The notes under the pieces are model-generated. The model made no database searches and was not told the origin of the DNA. It saw only the letters and a program-made list of their open reading frames with translations. The position numbers were made by a program, and so were the translations under genes. From Actinomycetes bacterium (GTDB lineage: Bacteria; Actinomycetota; Actinomycetes; Mycobacteriales; Mycobacteriaceae), in NCBI GenBank assembly GCA_023460175.1, contig JAEWRC010000024.1:1-64000 (forward strand): a DNA stretch of 64,000 nt. The letters are read 5' to 3'. This document shows positions 25,971 through 34,303 of the stretch, piece after piece. How positions within the stretch are numbered: the first letter of the stretch is position 1; the number at the start of each line of letters is the position of its first letter.

Positions 25971-28900
25971 CGGCGGACCCGACACCCGACGCGGCAACCC
26001 TCACCGACGAGGCTGCCGAGACCACGGGCGTCTTCGGCATGATCGGGAGGTTCGCGGTCCGCTGGCCGTGGGCGCTCATCGGGCTGTGGGTGACGCTCGC
26101 GGTCGTGCTGCCGCTGAGTATGCCGACGCTCAAGCAGATGGCCGAGGAACATCCCGTGGCCATCCTGCCCGCCGACTCGCCGGCCATGGCCGCGAGCACG
26201 GCCATGCTGAATGCCTTCCAGCAGTCCGGCACCGACAGCTTCGTCGTGGTGGTGCTCGTCAACGACGAGGGCCTGGGACGCGCCGACGAGCAGACCTACC
26301 GAACACTCGTGGAAACCATCCGCGAGCAGGAACCCGATGATGCGACGCTGCAGGACTTCCTGAGCGCGCCGGCCCTGCGGGAGGCGATGAGCAGCCAGGA
26401 CGGTCAGGCGTGGCTGTTGCCGATCAACCTCGAGGGCGGACTGGGCACCCCGCGCTCGAAAGAAGCGTTCGCGCGGGTCGCCGACATCGTCGAGCAGACC
26501 GTCGAGGGGTCCACGCTGACGGCGTATCTCACCGGCCCCGCGGCCACCGTCGCCGACCTCAACGTGGTCGGGGAACGCGACCTGTTCGTGATCGAGGCGG
26601 CGATCACCGTCCTGGTCCTGTTGATCCTGCTGCTCATCTACCGCAATCCCGTGACGATGTTCCTGCCGCTGATCTCGATCGGTCTGGCGGTCGTGGTCGC
26701 GCAACCCGCCGTGGCCGGTGCCGCACAACTGGGCCTCGGGATCGCCAACCAGACCATCGTCTTCATGAGCGGCATGATGGTGGGCGCAGGCACCGATTAC
26801 GCGGTATTCCTGATCAGCCGCTACCACGACTTCCTCAGGGCCGGCTACGGTTCCGATACCGCCCTGCAGATGGCGCTGTCCTCGATCGGGAAGGTGATCG
26901 CGGCGTCGGCCGCGACGGTCGCCGTGACGTTCCTCGGGATGTCCTTCACCAGCCTCGGACTGTTCGCCTCGGTGGGCCCGGCGCTGGCGATCGCGATCGT
27001 GATCGCCTTCCTGGGTGCGGTGACGCTGCTGCCGGCGATCATCGTGTTGGTCGGGCGCCGCGGTTGGATCAGCCCGCGCAAGGATCTGACCACCCGGTTC
27101 TGGCGGCGCTCGGGGATCCGCATCGTCCGGCGCCCCCGCGCGCACCTGCTGGCCAGCCTGCTGGTGCTGGCCATCCTGGCGGGCGCCATGACGTTCGCCA
27201 CCTACAACTACGACGACCGCAAGGCGCTGCCGGCGGCGGCGCAGAGTTCCCTGGGGTATGCCGCGCTGGAGCAACACTTTCCGCTCAACTCGGTGATTCC
27301 CGAGTACCTGGTGATCCAGTCGCCGCACGATCTGCGGTCCCCGCAGGCCCTGGCCGACCTCGAACAGATGGCGCAGCGCATCAGCCAGGTGCCGGGGATC
27401 GCGATGGTGCGCGGCATCACTCGGCCCACGGGCGCGCCACTGGAGCAGGCCAAGGTGGCCTATCAGGCCGGCGAGGTGGGCAAGCAACTCGGCGAGGGAT
27501 CCGCAGAAATCGACCGGAACTCGCGGGATCTGGGCAAGCTCCGCTCGGGGGCGGACGAACTCGCCGACAGCCTCGGTGACGTCCGCGGCGAGATCACCAC
27601 CGCGATCACCAAGGCGCGCAACCTGGTCGGGGTGCTCTCGAACGTGCAGACCGTCGTCGGCGGTAACGAGACCCTGCGAAACATCGACAACGCGACGCGG
27701 CTCATCGGGGACATGCGGTCGCTGGGGGAGGCCATCGGGCTGAACCTGACCAACATGAAGAACAGCTTCGACTGGATCGTCCCGGTACTCGGCGCGCTGA
27801 ATGCCAGCCCCATCTGCGATCTCGACCCGGGGTGCGCCAACGCCCGAATTCAGTTGGCCCGCCTGGACCGCGCCAGCAAGGACGGCACCTTCGACCGGTT
27901 GGCGGACCTGGCCCGGCAGTTGCGCGACACCGAGGCGACCCAGACCCTGGCGAAGACCACGACGAATCTACGACGCGCGGTCGAACTGGCCGGCGGCGCG
28001 CTGCGTTCCCTCGGTGCCGACAACCCCAGCGGTCTGCAGGCTCGCCTGAACGGCTTTCAACAGGGCGCCGACACCCTGGCCGACGCCAGCCGTCAGGTGG
28101 CCGACGGCGTCGAACTGCTGGTGGACGAAACCCTGGAAATGAGCAGCGGACTCGCCCAGGCATCCCAGTTCCTGCTGGCCCTCGAGCAGGACGCGACGAC
28201 GCCGGCGATGGCCGGCTTCTATGTGCCGCCGGAGAGCTTCGGTATCGATGAATTCAAGAAGGCCGCGAAGCTGTTCATCTCCCCGGATGGTCACGCGGTT
28301 CGGTACCTGGTGCAGACCGACCTCAATCCGTTCAGCACCGAGGCCATGGACCAGGTCAATGACATCGTCCGGACCGCCCAGGGTGCACAACCGAATACGA
28401 CGCTGGCCGAGGCCTCCGTCTCGGTGGTGGGTTACCCGGTGGTACTGCGGGACACCCGCGACTACTACAACAGCGATATCCGGTTGATCGTGCTGGTAAC
28501 GATCCTGGTGGTGCTGATGATCCTGGTGGTGCTGTTGCGGGCCATCGTTGCGCCGATCTACCTGATCCTGTCTGTCGTGCTGTCCTACCTGTCCGCCCTT
28601 GGCATCGGCGCCATCGTGTTCCAGTTCCTGCTGGGCCAGGAAATGCACTGGAGCGTACCGGGATTGACGTTCATCATCCTGGTCGCGGTGGGCGCCGACT
28701 ACAACATGCTGCTGATCTCCCGGATCAGGGAGGAATCCGGGGTCGGGTTGCGGCTGGGCGTGATCCGCACCGTGGGCTCGACCGGCGGCGTGATCACCGC
28801 GGCCGGTCTGATCTTCGCGGCCACCATGTTCGGGCTGCTGTTCAGCAGCATCAGCACCATGGTGCAATCCGGCTTCGTCGTCGGCGTCGGTCTACTGCTG

Positions 28901-28999
28901 GATACGTTCGTGGTACGCACGATCACGGTGCCGGCGGCGGCCACCCTGATCGGTAAGGCCAACTGGTGGCCGTCGCGGCAGAAGCCGACCGCTCGGTGA
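25967..28999 (+). CDS. mmpL8: MmpL8-like RND lipid transporter
   Basis: A 1010-residue MmpL/RND transporter with two repeats of membrane segments. TM1 is at about 33-52. A first periplasmic loop contains GPAATVADLNVVGERD. The first proton-relay Asp277-Tyr278 lies in GAGTDYAVFLISRYHD, and the second (Asp911-Tyr912) in GADYNMLLISR. A large helical second periplasmic domain spans about 440-800. Segments such as NYDDRKALPA, QVPGIAMVRGITRP and HWSVPGLTFIILVAVG match MmpL8, the exporter for the SL-1 precursor. Compared with Mtb MmpL8 (about 1089 aa) it lacks most of the C-terminal cytoplasmic tail and a short stretch before the last periplasmic motif. The GTG start, with GCAGGA before it, overlaps papA1 by 4 bases. 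The chp1 gene converges 15 bases downstream. Confidence 0.92.
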   Translation: MTADPTPDAATLTDEAAETTGVFGMIGRFAVRWPWALIGLWVTLAVVLPLSMPTLKQMAEEHPVAILPADSPAMAASTAMLNAFQQSGTDSFVVVVLVNDEGLGRADEQTYRTLVETIREQEPDDATLQDFLSAPALREAMSSQDGQAWLLPINLEGGLGTPRSKEAFARVADIVEQTVEGSTLTAYLTGPAATVADLNVVGERDLFVIEAAITVLVLLILLLIYRNPVTMFLPLISIGLAVVVAQPAVAGAAQLGLGIANQTIVFMSGMMVGAGTDYAVFLISRYHDFLRAGYGSDTALQMALSSIGKVIAASAATVAVTFLGMSFTSLGLFASVGPALAIAIVIAFLGAVTLLPAIIVLVGRRGWISPRKDLTTRFWRRSGIRIVRRPRAHLLASLLVLAILAGAMTFATYNYDDRKALPAAAQSSLGYAALEQHFPLNSVIPEYLVIQSPHDLRSPQALADLEQMAQRISQVPGIAMVRGITRPTGAPLEQAKVAYQAGEVGKQLGEGSAEIDRNSRDLGKLRSGADELADSLGDVRGEITTAITKARNLVGVLSNVQTVVGGNETLRNIDNATRLIGDMRSLGEAIGLNLTNMKNSFDWIVPVLGALNASPICDLDPGCANARIQLARLDRASKDGTFDRLADLARQLRDTEATQTLAKTTTNLRRAVELAGGALRSLGADNPSGLQARLNGFQQGADTLADASRQVADGVELLVDETLEMSSGLAQASQFLLALEQDATTPAMAGFYVPPESFGIDEFKKAAKLFISPDGHAVRYLVQTDLNPFSTEAMDQVNDIVRTAQGAQPNTTLAEASVSVVGYPVVLRDTRDYYNSDIRLIVLVTILVVLMILVVLLRAIVAPIYLILSVVLSYLSALGIGAIVFQFLLGQEMHWSVPGLTFIILVAVGADYNMLLISRIREESGVGLRLGVIRTVGSTGGVITAAGLIFAATMFGLLFSSISTMVQSGFVVGVGLLLDTFVVRTITVPAAATLIGKANWWPSRQKPTAR

Positions 29000-29014
29000 C
29001 CGGGCAAACCCGAA

Positions 29015-30121
29015 TCAGCGCCTCTTCTTCCCCTTGGGCAAGATGCCGATCTTGGGCAGGGGGTTCTTCTTCGGTAGCAGGCCGAGCTTCGGGGCCGGCT
29101 TGTCCGGCAGCGCATTACCCAACTGAGACAGGACCCGCACCGCATTCGCCGCCGACACGACGTTGCTGGCCGCGTTGATCGGGATGGTCACGGGCGCGAC
29201 GTTGGGCACCACCACATTCGGCAGATCGGGCAGGCGCAGCGCTGGGCGGACGGGAGCGGGCGCCGGACCGTAGGCGCGATCGACGACCGGGCGCAGCACT
29301 CGTTCCATCTCGTCGGCCATGTCGTCGGGGACCCCGGAGTCCCGCAGCAGCTGCACGAGCGGCAGTTCCTCGGCCCGCAGGTAGTAGGTGGTGGTCGTGG
29401 CGCCGCGACTGTTGGTGCTCACCCTGACATCCTCGGGTCTGATGTCGGCGGGGCTGGAAAATGCCGTGGCCGTGTGGTTCTTACCGCCGGCGGCCATCGC
29501 GTTGGCCAACGCCACCAGGTTCCCGGGGCGGTCCAACGGGTCGCTGAAGATGTCGTACTGCCCGACGATCTCGACGGTGTCGTACTGGCTTTCGGCCGGC
29601 ACCGGCACGGTGTAGTCGAGACCCGGCAGATGGGTGCCGGGCCGGAAGTACTTGGTGAACAGTCGATCGGGGTTGCCGGCCTTGATGAAGGTGAGCTCAT
29701 CGGGGCCGGGGGCGCTCGGGTCGTGGGCGAGGCGGTTCTGCTCGGCGTTCAACGCCAGCACGCCCTGTGAAAGTCCGGTGACCGCGACCGGCCCCTCGGT
29801 GTCACGGATGGTGCCGCCGAGCGTGTCGGCGCCGATCGCGACCGAATTGCCCAATGTGGGCGAGTCTTTCCCGGTGATCGGCCATAGGCTGCCCGGATAG
29901 GGGACGACCTTGCGCGGGGCACCGGCGCTGTCGTAGTAGTTCTGGCCGATGGCCACCCGGCTGGCCGGATCGAAGTGGTACAGCGCCCGCAGCGCCGGGT
30001 AAGGCGAGGGCGAGGTGCCGGGAACGATGACGGCGGTCTCCGCCGCGGCGAACCCGGCGCCCAGGAAAGTCCCCGAACCCACCAGGCCCGCGGCCACCAT
30101 TGCCGCGAACAATCTGTTCAT
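29015..30121 (-). CDS. chp1: Chp1-like PE-PPE-domain acyltransferase
   Basis: A 368-residue protein with an N-terminal signal or anchor segment (to about residue 27) and a PE-PPE (alpha/beta-hydrolase) domain. It contains VIVPGTSPSPYPALRALY and a nucleophile motif GLSQG with Ser118. In Mtb, Chp1 (Rv3822) performs the last two acyl transfers that turn diacyl sulfotrehalose (SL1278) into tetra-acylated SL-1, working at the outer face of the membrane. The C-terminal 25 residues form an unusual Leu/Pro/Lys tail (GLLPKK, GILPKG, ending KKRR). The ATG has GGAGGACGC directly upstream. It follows sap on the same strand after 37 bases and converges with mmpL8, exactly as in Mtb. Confidence 0.9.
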   Translation of the reverse strand: MNRLFAAMVAAGLVGSGTFLGAGFAAAETAVIVPGTSPSPYPALRALYHFDPASRVAIGQNYYDSAGAPRKVVPYPGSLWPITGKDSPTLGNSVAIGADTLGGTIRDTEGPVAVTGLSQGVLALNAEQNRLAHDPSAPGPDELTFIKAGNPDRLFTKYFRPGTHLPGLDYTVPVPAESQYDTVEIVGQYDIFSDPLDRPGNLVALANAMAAGGKNHTATAFSSPADIRPEDVRVSTNSRGATTTTYYLRAEELPLVQLLRDSGVPDDMADEMERVLRPVVDRAYGPAPAPVRPALRLPDLPNVVVPNVAPVTIPINAASNVVSAANAVRVLSQLGNALPDKPAPKLGLLPKKNPLPKIGILPKGKKRR

Positions 30122-30158
30122 GCGTCCTCCTTCGCAGAGCCTAACGGTTGCAGCGTCA

Positions 30159-30884
30159 TCAGACGAGGCTTCGTATCAGACCCAGCGCCAGAACCACGAC
30201 ACCGCTGGCGGCGATCAGGGCCGCGATGTCGCGTCGGGGCCGGGTCGACAGCCAGGCGTGGATCGTGGTCATGGCGGCCAGAGTCCGTTGCGGCGCCGCC
30301 ACATAACTCACCAGCGGGATCTCCACCAGGACGAACGCGACGACGTTGAACAGGACCAACGCCAGCGCCTGGGCGGGACGGTCGACTCCCGCCGCCAGGA
30401 TCACCGCCATGGCTCCCAGGTAGTTGGCCGACGGCAACGCAGTGAGCAGCCCGCTGCACCAGGCCACCCACAGCGAATCCCCGGTGAGTAGCCGACGGGC
30501 CCGGCCCGGCGTGCTCGGTTCGTTCGCCGATGTTTCCTCGGCGACTGGTGAGGCAGCACTGTTGGCCGCCAAGGCAATTGCGGGCTGTCGGGCCGGGGCG
30601 CGCGCGCCCCCGGTCGCCGCGAAAGCGGCAGCGAACAACAGCACGGCGATCCCGACCGCAATCTGCACCCCGCCCACGGAGAGCCTGCCGGGAGTGGCCA
30701 GGGGAGTGGACTGCAGGACGAACAGGACCACCAGTCCGACCCCGATGCCCATGGTGAACCCGCCGCACAGGAAAACCACGAGTTGCCGAAGCGGGTTCGG
30801 TCGGTTGAGCATCAATACGCCCAAACCGATTCGGATGGGTTCGAAGATCACCGCGACCGCCATCACCACCACGGCCGTCCACAT
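30159..30884 (-). CDS. sap: Sap-like (GAP family) sulfolipid-associated membrane protein
   Basis: A protein of about 241 residues with six predicted membrane segments. It starts MWTAVVVMAVAVIFEPIRIG, which matches the start of Mtb Sap (Rv3821, about 237 aa). Members of this family (Sap, and Gap in glycopeptidolipid loci) assist MmpL-dependent lipid transport. The central cytoplasmic loop (about residues 105-150) is Ala/Pro/Glu-rich. The start was set at ATG 30884; GTG 30890 is possible, and a longer reading to 30986 adds an unconserved tail. It is the first gene of the sap-chp1 operon, and a PhoP-like box on the same strand lies 65 bases upstream. Confidence 0.88.
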   Translation of the reverse strand: MWTAVVVMAVAVIFEPIRIGLGVLMLNRPNPLRQLVVFLCGGFTMGIGVGLVVLFVLQSTPLATPGRLSVGGVQIAVGIAVLLFAAAFAATGGARAPARQPAIALAANSAASPVAEETSANEPSTPGRARRLLTGDSLWVAWCSGLLTALPSANYLGAMAVILAAGVDRPAQALALVLFNVVAFVLVEIPLVSYVAAPQRTLAAMTTIHAWLSTRPRRDIAALIAASGVVVLALGLIRSLV

Positions 30885-30948
30885 GTTCACGCACCGTACT
30901 CTGGACGCGGTAGTCGCGCGACGGTTACCTCCGGACCCCGGCCACGCA

Positions 30949-30966
30949 CCTGTGAATTTGCTTTGA
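30949..30966 (-). promoter_or_regulatory. PhoP-like box between sap and stf0
   Basis: On the minus strand the sequence reads TCAAAGC-AAAT-TCACAGG, two 7-mers separated by 4 bases. It matches TCACAGC-N4-TCACAGC at 12 of 14 positions. It lies 65 bases upstream of sap and about 150 bases upstream of stf0 within their shared divergent region, so it could serve either or both. Binding is inferred from motif and context. Confidence 0.55.
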
Positions 30967-31113
30967 AGCCAACGGGGATCACCCACGGTCGCGGCTCTGC
31001 CTTAGGCTGCCAACCGTCGCTTTCGATGACCGACAAGGATCTCGTGTTGTTGCGTAATGTGTTTCGACAACGATGGTTGCCGGCGGCCCGGCCGGGCCCG
31101 TGGGGTGCTCCCA

Positions 31114-31917
31114 GTGTCCGCTAGGCCCACGTCGTACCTTGTCCTGGCCTCGCAGCGCAGCGGAAGCACCTTGCTGGTCGAGTCGCTGCGCTCTACCGGC
31201 GTGGCGGGGCATCCCGCGGAGTTCTTCCAGTTTCTCCCCACCACAAGTCAGGCACCCCAGCCGCGGGAGTGGTTCGCCGGCGTCGAGGATGCCTCGATCA
31301 CCCGTCTGCTCGACCCGTTCGATCCCGGCACGCCGGACCTCGCCTCGGGACGTGCCTGGCGCGATTACGTTCGCACGGTGGGACGTTCACCCAATGGCAT
31401 CTGGGGCGGGAAGTTGATGTGGAATCAGACATCGGTCCTGCTCAACCGGGCCAAGGACCTGCCCGACCGCACCGGCGACGGCCTGCGTTCGGCCATCCGC
31501 GACGTGATCGGTGAGGAGCCACTTTTCATCCATGTGCATCGTCCGGACGTGGTGTCCCAGGCGGTGTCGTTCTGGCGTGCGGTGCAGACGCGGGTGTGGC
31601 GCGGCAAGCCCGAGCCGTGCCGGGATGCGCGCGCCGAGTACCACCCCCGCGCGATTGGACACCTGGTGACGCTGCTTCGCGCCCAGGAAGAAGGCTGGCG
31701 CGCGTGGTTCGCCGAGGAGCAGATCGCCCCGATCGAGGTGTCCTATCCGGTGTTGTCCCGCAACCTGAGTCAGGTGGCGGGCGAGATTCTCGAGGCATTG
31801 TCGCTGGACCCGGCCCTCTCCCCGGATCCCGCCCTGGAACGTCAGGCTGACCGGCGTTCCGCGGAGTGGGTGGACCGCTACCGGTCCGATGCGCTCCGCT
31901 TGGGTCTGCCGCTCTAG
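31114..31917 (+). CDS. stf0: Stf0 trehalose 2-sulfotransferase
   Basis: A 267-residue sulfotransferase, the same length as Mtb Stf0 (Rv0295c). Stf0 moves sulfate from PAPS to the 2-position of trehalose, giving trehalose-2-sulfate, the first committed SL-1 intermediate. The 5'-phosphosulfate loop SQRSGST is at residues 13-19. Glu36, the proposed catalytic base, sits in PAEFFQF at the same number. Other Stf0 segments are clear: NGIWGGKLMWNQT, RAKDLPDRTG, HVHRPDVVSQAVSFWRAVQT and RVWRGKP. The start at GTG 31114 gives MSARPTSYLVLASQ, aligning with Mtb; longer in-frame starts add unrelated residues. TAATGT at 31055-31060 could be its -10. In Mtb stf0 is far from the SL-1 genes; here it lies inside the cluster. 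A 958-base gap follows. Confidence 0.95.
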   Translation: MSARPTSYLVLASQRSGSTLLVESLRSTGVAGHPAEFFQFLPTTSQAPQPREWFAGVEDASITRLLDPFDPGTPDLASGRAWRDYVRTVGRSPNGIWGGKLMWNQTSVLLNRAKDLPDRTGDGLRSAIRDVIGEEPLFIHVHRPDVVSQAVSFWRAVQTRVWRGKPEPCRDARAEYHPRAIGHLVTLLRAQEEGWRAWFAEEQIAPIEVSYPVLSRNLSQVAGEILEALSLDPALSPDPALERQADRRSAEWVDRYRSDALRLGLPL

Positions 31918-32875
31918 GACCGGGCCCTGGGCCACAGGTGATTTCGACCACTGGCGAGCAAATTCGATTGGCCGCCAGGCTGTTTGCCATCGGCGTTGCG
32001 CCATTGGCGGTCGCGGGCCCAGCGGGCGGACGCGCCGCCCCGCTTTCTGCCAAGACGGCGGGGGAGGGAATCAAGATCAGCAACGGCGCCGGCCACGGCG
32101 AGCGCGGGCCCCGGCGGGCATCCGGCCAGGTTTGGCGAACGCGCGTCAATATCCGGCTAGATGGCCGAACGGATCGAAGTGCGGATTCACCTGTCGTGAG
32201 CGTGGGGAAAATATCCAAGACCCGGCGCGGTCTATCCCGCGCGCTGGATTGCTTGCGTACTCAATAAAATTGTGTGTCGTTGCGCGACGCCCATGCTCGA
32301 CGTACAGCGAGTTCTCAGCCGCCGTTCATCGACGGTGTTCAGACCGTCGCGACCGCCTCGACCCGGCTCCGCAGCGCTCGCGTGTCAATGCGACCGAATT
32401 GCGCCGACCGCCACCCAAAGAATGTGAACAGTCCCGTTCTGATCACCTTTCATGAATATCGCGGTCGGATTGTGATGATCATTCCTAGCCGATTTGGCAG
32501 GGGCGCCCCGACGAGTGGATATGTGAGCCTCGTAGATCAATTGCACGGCGAACTCCGGGAACGTTGAATTCATGACCGAGGACTTGTTCTCCGGCGAACC
32601 CCGGGGCAGCACCCGCCGCTCGCTGGACGCACGGAGATGTGGGCTTATGCTGCGTGAATCCGGACGCTGGGACCAAGATTGCTGAGGTGGACACCGGGCT
32701 CACGGCGCGGGCTTGAATTGAGAATGGCCATCGTCGATCGGCCGGCTTTACCCGGGTTCTTGCGATTCCGACGGCCAAGGAAAAACGGGTAGTGGGTACG
32801 CTACCGAATCGGCCAGATTCATGGTTGGGTGAACCGTCGAATGTTCCACTGGCGACCGTGAGGAGCAGTAGCAGC
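31918..32875. other. Long intergenic region between stf0 and papA2 (no gene seen)
   Basis: Roughly 960 bases without a supported gene. Several open frames exist on both strands but none has conserved content, and their codon use is unlike the neighbours. The right half (about 32210-32800) is noticeably less GC-rich than the genes, with runs such as TCAATAAAATTG and ATGATCATTCC. It contains a weak PhoP-like repeat (32302-32319). Such A/T-rich stretches in mycobacterial lipid loci are typical targets of the xenogeneic silencer Lsr2. It may hold the papA2-fadD23 promoter with a long leader, an unrecognised small RNA, or remnants of lost genes; nothing here resolves which. Confidence 0.55.
32302..32319 (+). 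promoter_or_regulatory. Weak PhoP-like repeat upstream of papA2
   Basis: GTACAGC-GAGT-TCTCAGC has the correct 7-4-7 spacing and matches the PhoP consensus at 11 of 14 positions. Matches this weak are expected several times by chance in a window of this size. It is listed because it falls in the third intergenic region of a locus whose other two regulatory regions carry better copies. Confidence 0.3.
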
Positions 32876-34294
32876 TTGTTTGGCATCGCAACGATAGACG
32901 AGTGGCAGCCGGCCCCCGGGCAGGTCGTCCGCTGGGACGCCTCGCCGGACTCCGTCGACAAGGCTGCCTGCGCTCCGGTCAGTTCAGTGCCACCGAGCTT
33001 CCAACAAGCCCAGCACCTCGAGAGGTTCGCCGATCACGCGGCCCGCGGCCAGGACATGTCACGGCTGATGATCTTCACCTGGGACGTGGCGGGACGTTGC
33101 GATGTCCGAGCCATGACTCACGTTCTGACCGCGCACCTGCGCCGTCACGACACCTACCGGAGCTGGTTCGATCGTCACGGCGCGGGCGACTTCGTGCGCC
33201 ACTCGGTCGTCGATACCGCCGATATCGCGGTGCGGGCGCAGCGGTGCGGTGAGCTGAGCGCCGACGAGTTGCGCGATCTCGTGCTCGGGACACCGGACCC
33301 CCGGCAATGGGGCGGCTTCCGGTTCGGGATCATCCAACGACGCAGCCACTTCACGTTCTTCGCCAGCATCGCCCACCTCTACATCGACCCGATGATCATG
33401 GGTGTGCTGTTCGGTGAGATCCACATGATGTACGGCGCGCTGGCGGGCGGCGCAGCCCCGATAAAACTGCCTCAGGCCGGCAGCTACGAGGAATTCTGTT
33501 GCCGTCAACGCGAATACACCGAGGGGCTGACCGCCGAATCGCCCGAGGTGCGGGCCTGGATCGAGTTCGCCGGCCACAACGAGGGTTCGCTACCGGATTT
33601 CCCGCTGCCGCTCGGCGATCCCGCGGTGCCCTGCGACGGCGCGACGATGACCGCGACGCTGCTCGATGAAGAGCAGACCCAGCGCTTCGAGTCCGCCTGC
33701 GTCGACGGCGGTGCCCGATTCAGCGGCGGGGTGTTCGCCGCCGCGGCCTTCGCCCGCCATGAAATCAGCGGCGCCGACGCGTTTTACGTCGTCACGCCCA
33801 CCGACACCCGCACCACCCCGAACGAACTCGTGACCACCGGATGGTTCACCGGACTGGTACCGGTGGCGGTGCCCGTCATCGCGCAGTCCTTCGGCGGCAC
33901 CGCGTCCGCAGCGCAGGAGTCCTACGATGCCAACATCGGGTTGGCCAATGTGCCGTTCGCCCGGGTGCTTCAGTTGGCACCGGCGGATGCCGGAATGCGA
34001 AGTCCACGACCCGGGAACTTCGTGATGTCCTTCCTCGATGCCAGCATCGCCCCGCTGTCGACGGTCGCGAACTCGGACCTGAACTTCCAGATCTTCAACG
34101 AAGGCCGCGCGTCGCATCAGGTTTCGATGTGGATCACCCGCATGGAGCACGAGACCAAGCTGACCGCGTTGTTCCCGGACAACCCGGTCGCGCGGGAATC
34201 GGTCGGGCGTTTCGTCGACGCCATGAGGTCGGTATACGTTCGCGTTGCCAACGGCCGTTGGGCCGATGCGCCGATCCAGCACGTCGCCGTCTGA
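32876..34294 (+). CDS. papA2: PapA2-like acyltransferase (first acylation of trehalose-2-sulfate)
   Basis: About 472 residues from TTG 32876, against 468 in Mtb PapA2. The catalytic HxxxD motif is HLYID at residues 167-171. Diagnostic PapA2 segments include DMSRLMIFTWD, IDPMIMGVLFGEIHMMY, ARFSGGVFAAAA, PRPGNFVMSFLDASIAPLS and VANSDLNFQIF. PapA2 transfers a palmitoyl or stearoyl group to the 2'-position of trehalose-2-sulfate to give SL659. The start is uncertain: TTG 32876 gives MFGIATIDEW, matching the family N-terminus, with GAGGAG 11 bases upstream; GTG 32858 or GTG 32792 (after AAGGAA) would add 6 or 28 residues. fadD23 follows after 9 bases. The protein is clearly different from PapA1 in this locus, so both SL-1 acyltransferases are present. 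Confidence 0.92.
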   Translation: MFGIATIDEWQPAPGQVVRWDASPDSVDKAACAPVSSVPPSFQQAQHLERFADHAARGQDMSRLMIFTWDVAGRCDVRAMTHVLTAHLRRHDTYRSWFDRHGAGDFVRHSVVDTADIAVRAQRCGELSADELRDLVLGTPDPRQWGGFRFGIIQRRSHFTFFASIAHLYIDPMIMGVLFGEIHMMYGALAGGAAPIKLPQAGSYEEFCCRQREYTEGLTAESPEVRAWIEFAGHNEGSLPDFPLPLGDPAVPCDGATMTATLLDEEQTQRFESACVDGGARFSGGVFAAAAFARHEISGADAFYVVTPTDTRTTPNELVTTGWFTGLVPVAVPVIAQSFGGTASAAQESYDANIGLANVPFARVLQLAPADAGMRSPRPGNFVMSFLDASIAPLSTVANSDLNFQIFNEGRASHQVSMWITRMEHETKLTALFPDNPVARESVGRFVDAMRSVYVRVANGRWADAPIQHVAV

Positions 34295-34303
34295 GAGGCA
34301 GTG

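Noticed and set aside
30159..30884. The Sap-like protein as Gap of a glycopeptidolipid locus
   Set aside because: The family is shared, but no mps NRPS, gtf or MmpL4-type genes are near, and the start of the protein matches Sap.
31918..32790. Small open frames in the stf0-papA2 gap as hidden genes
   Set aside because: None has a ribosome-binding site plus conserved or membrane-like content; codon use is unlike neighbouring genes.
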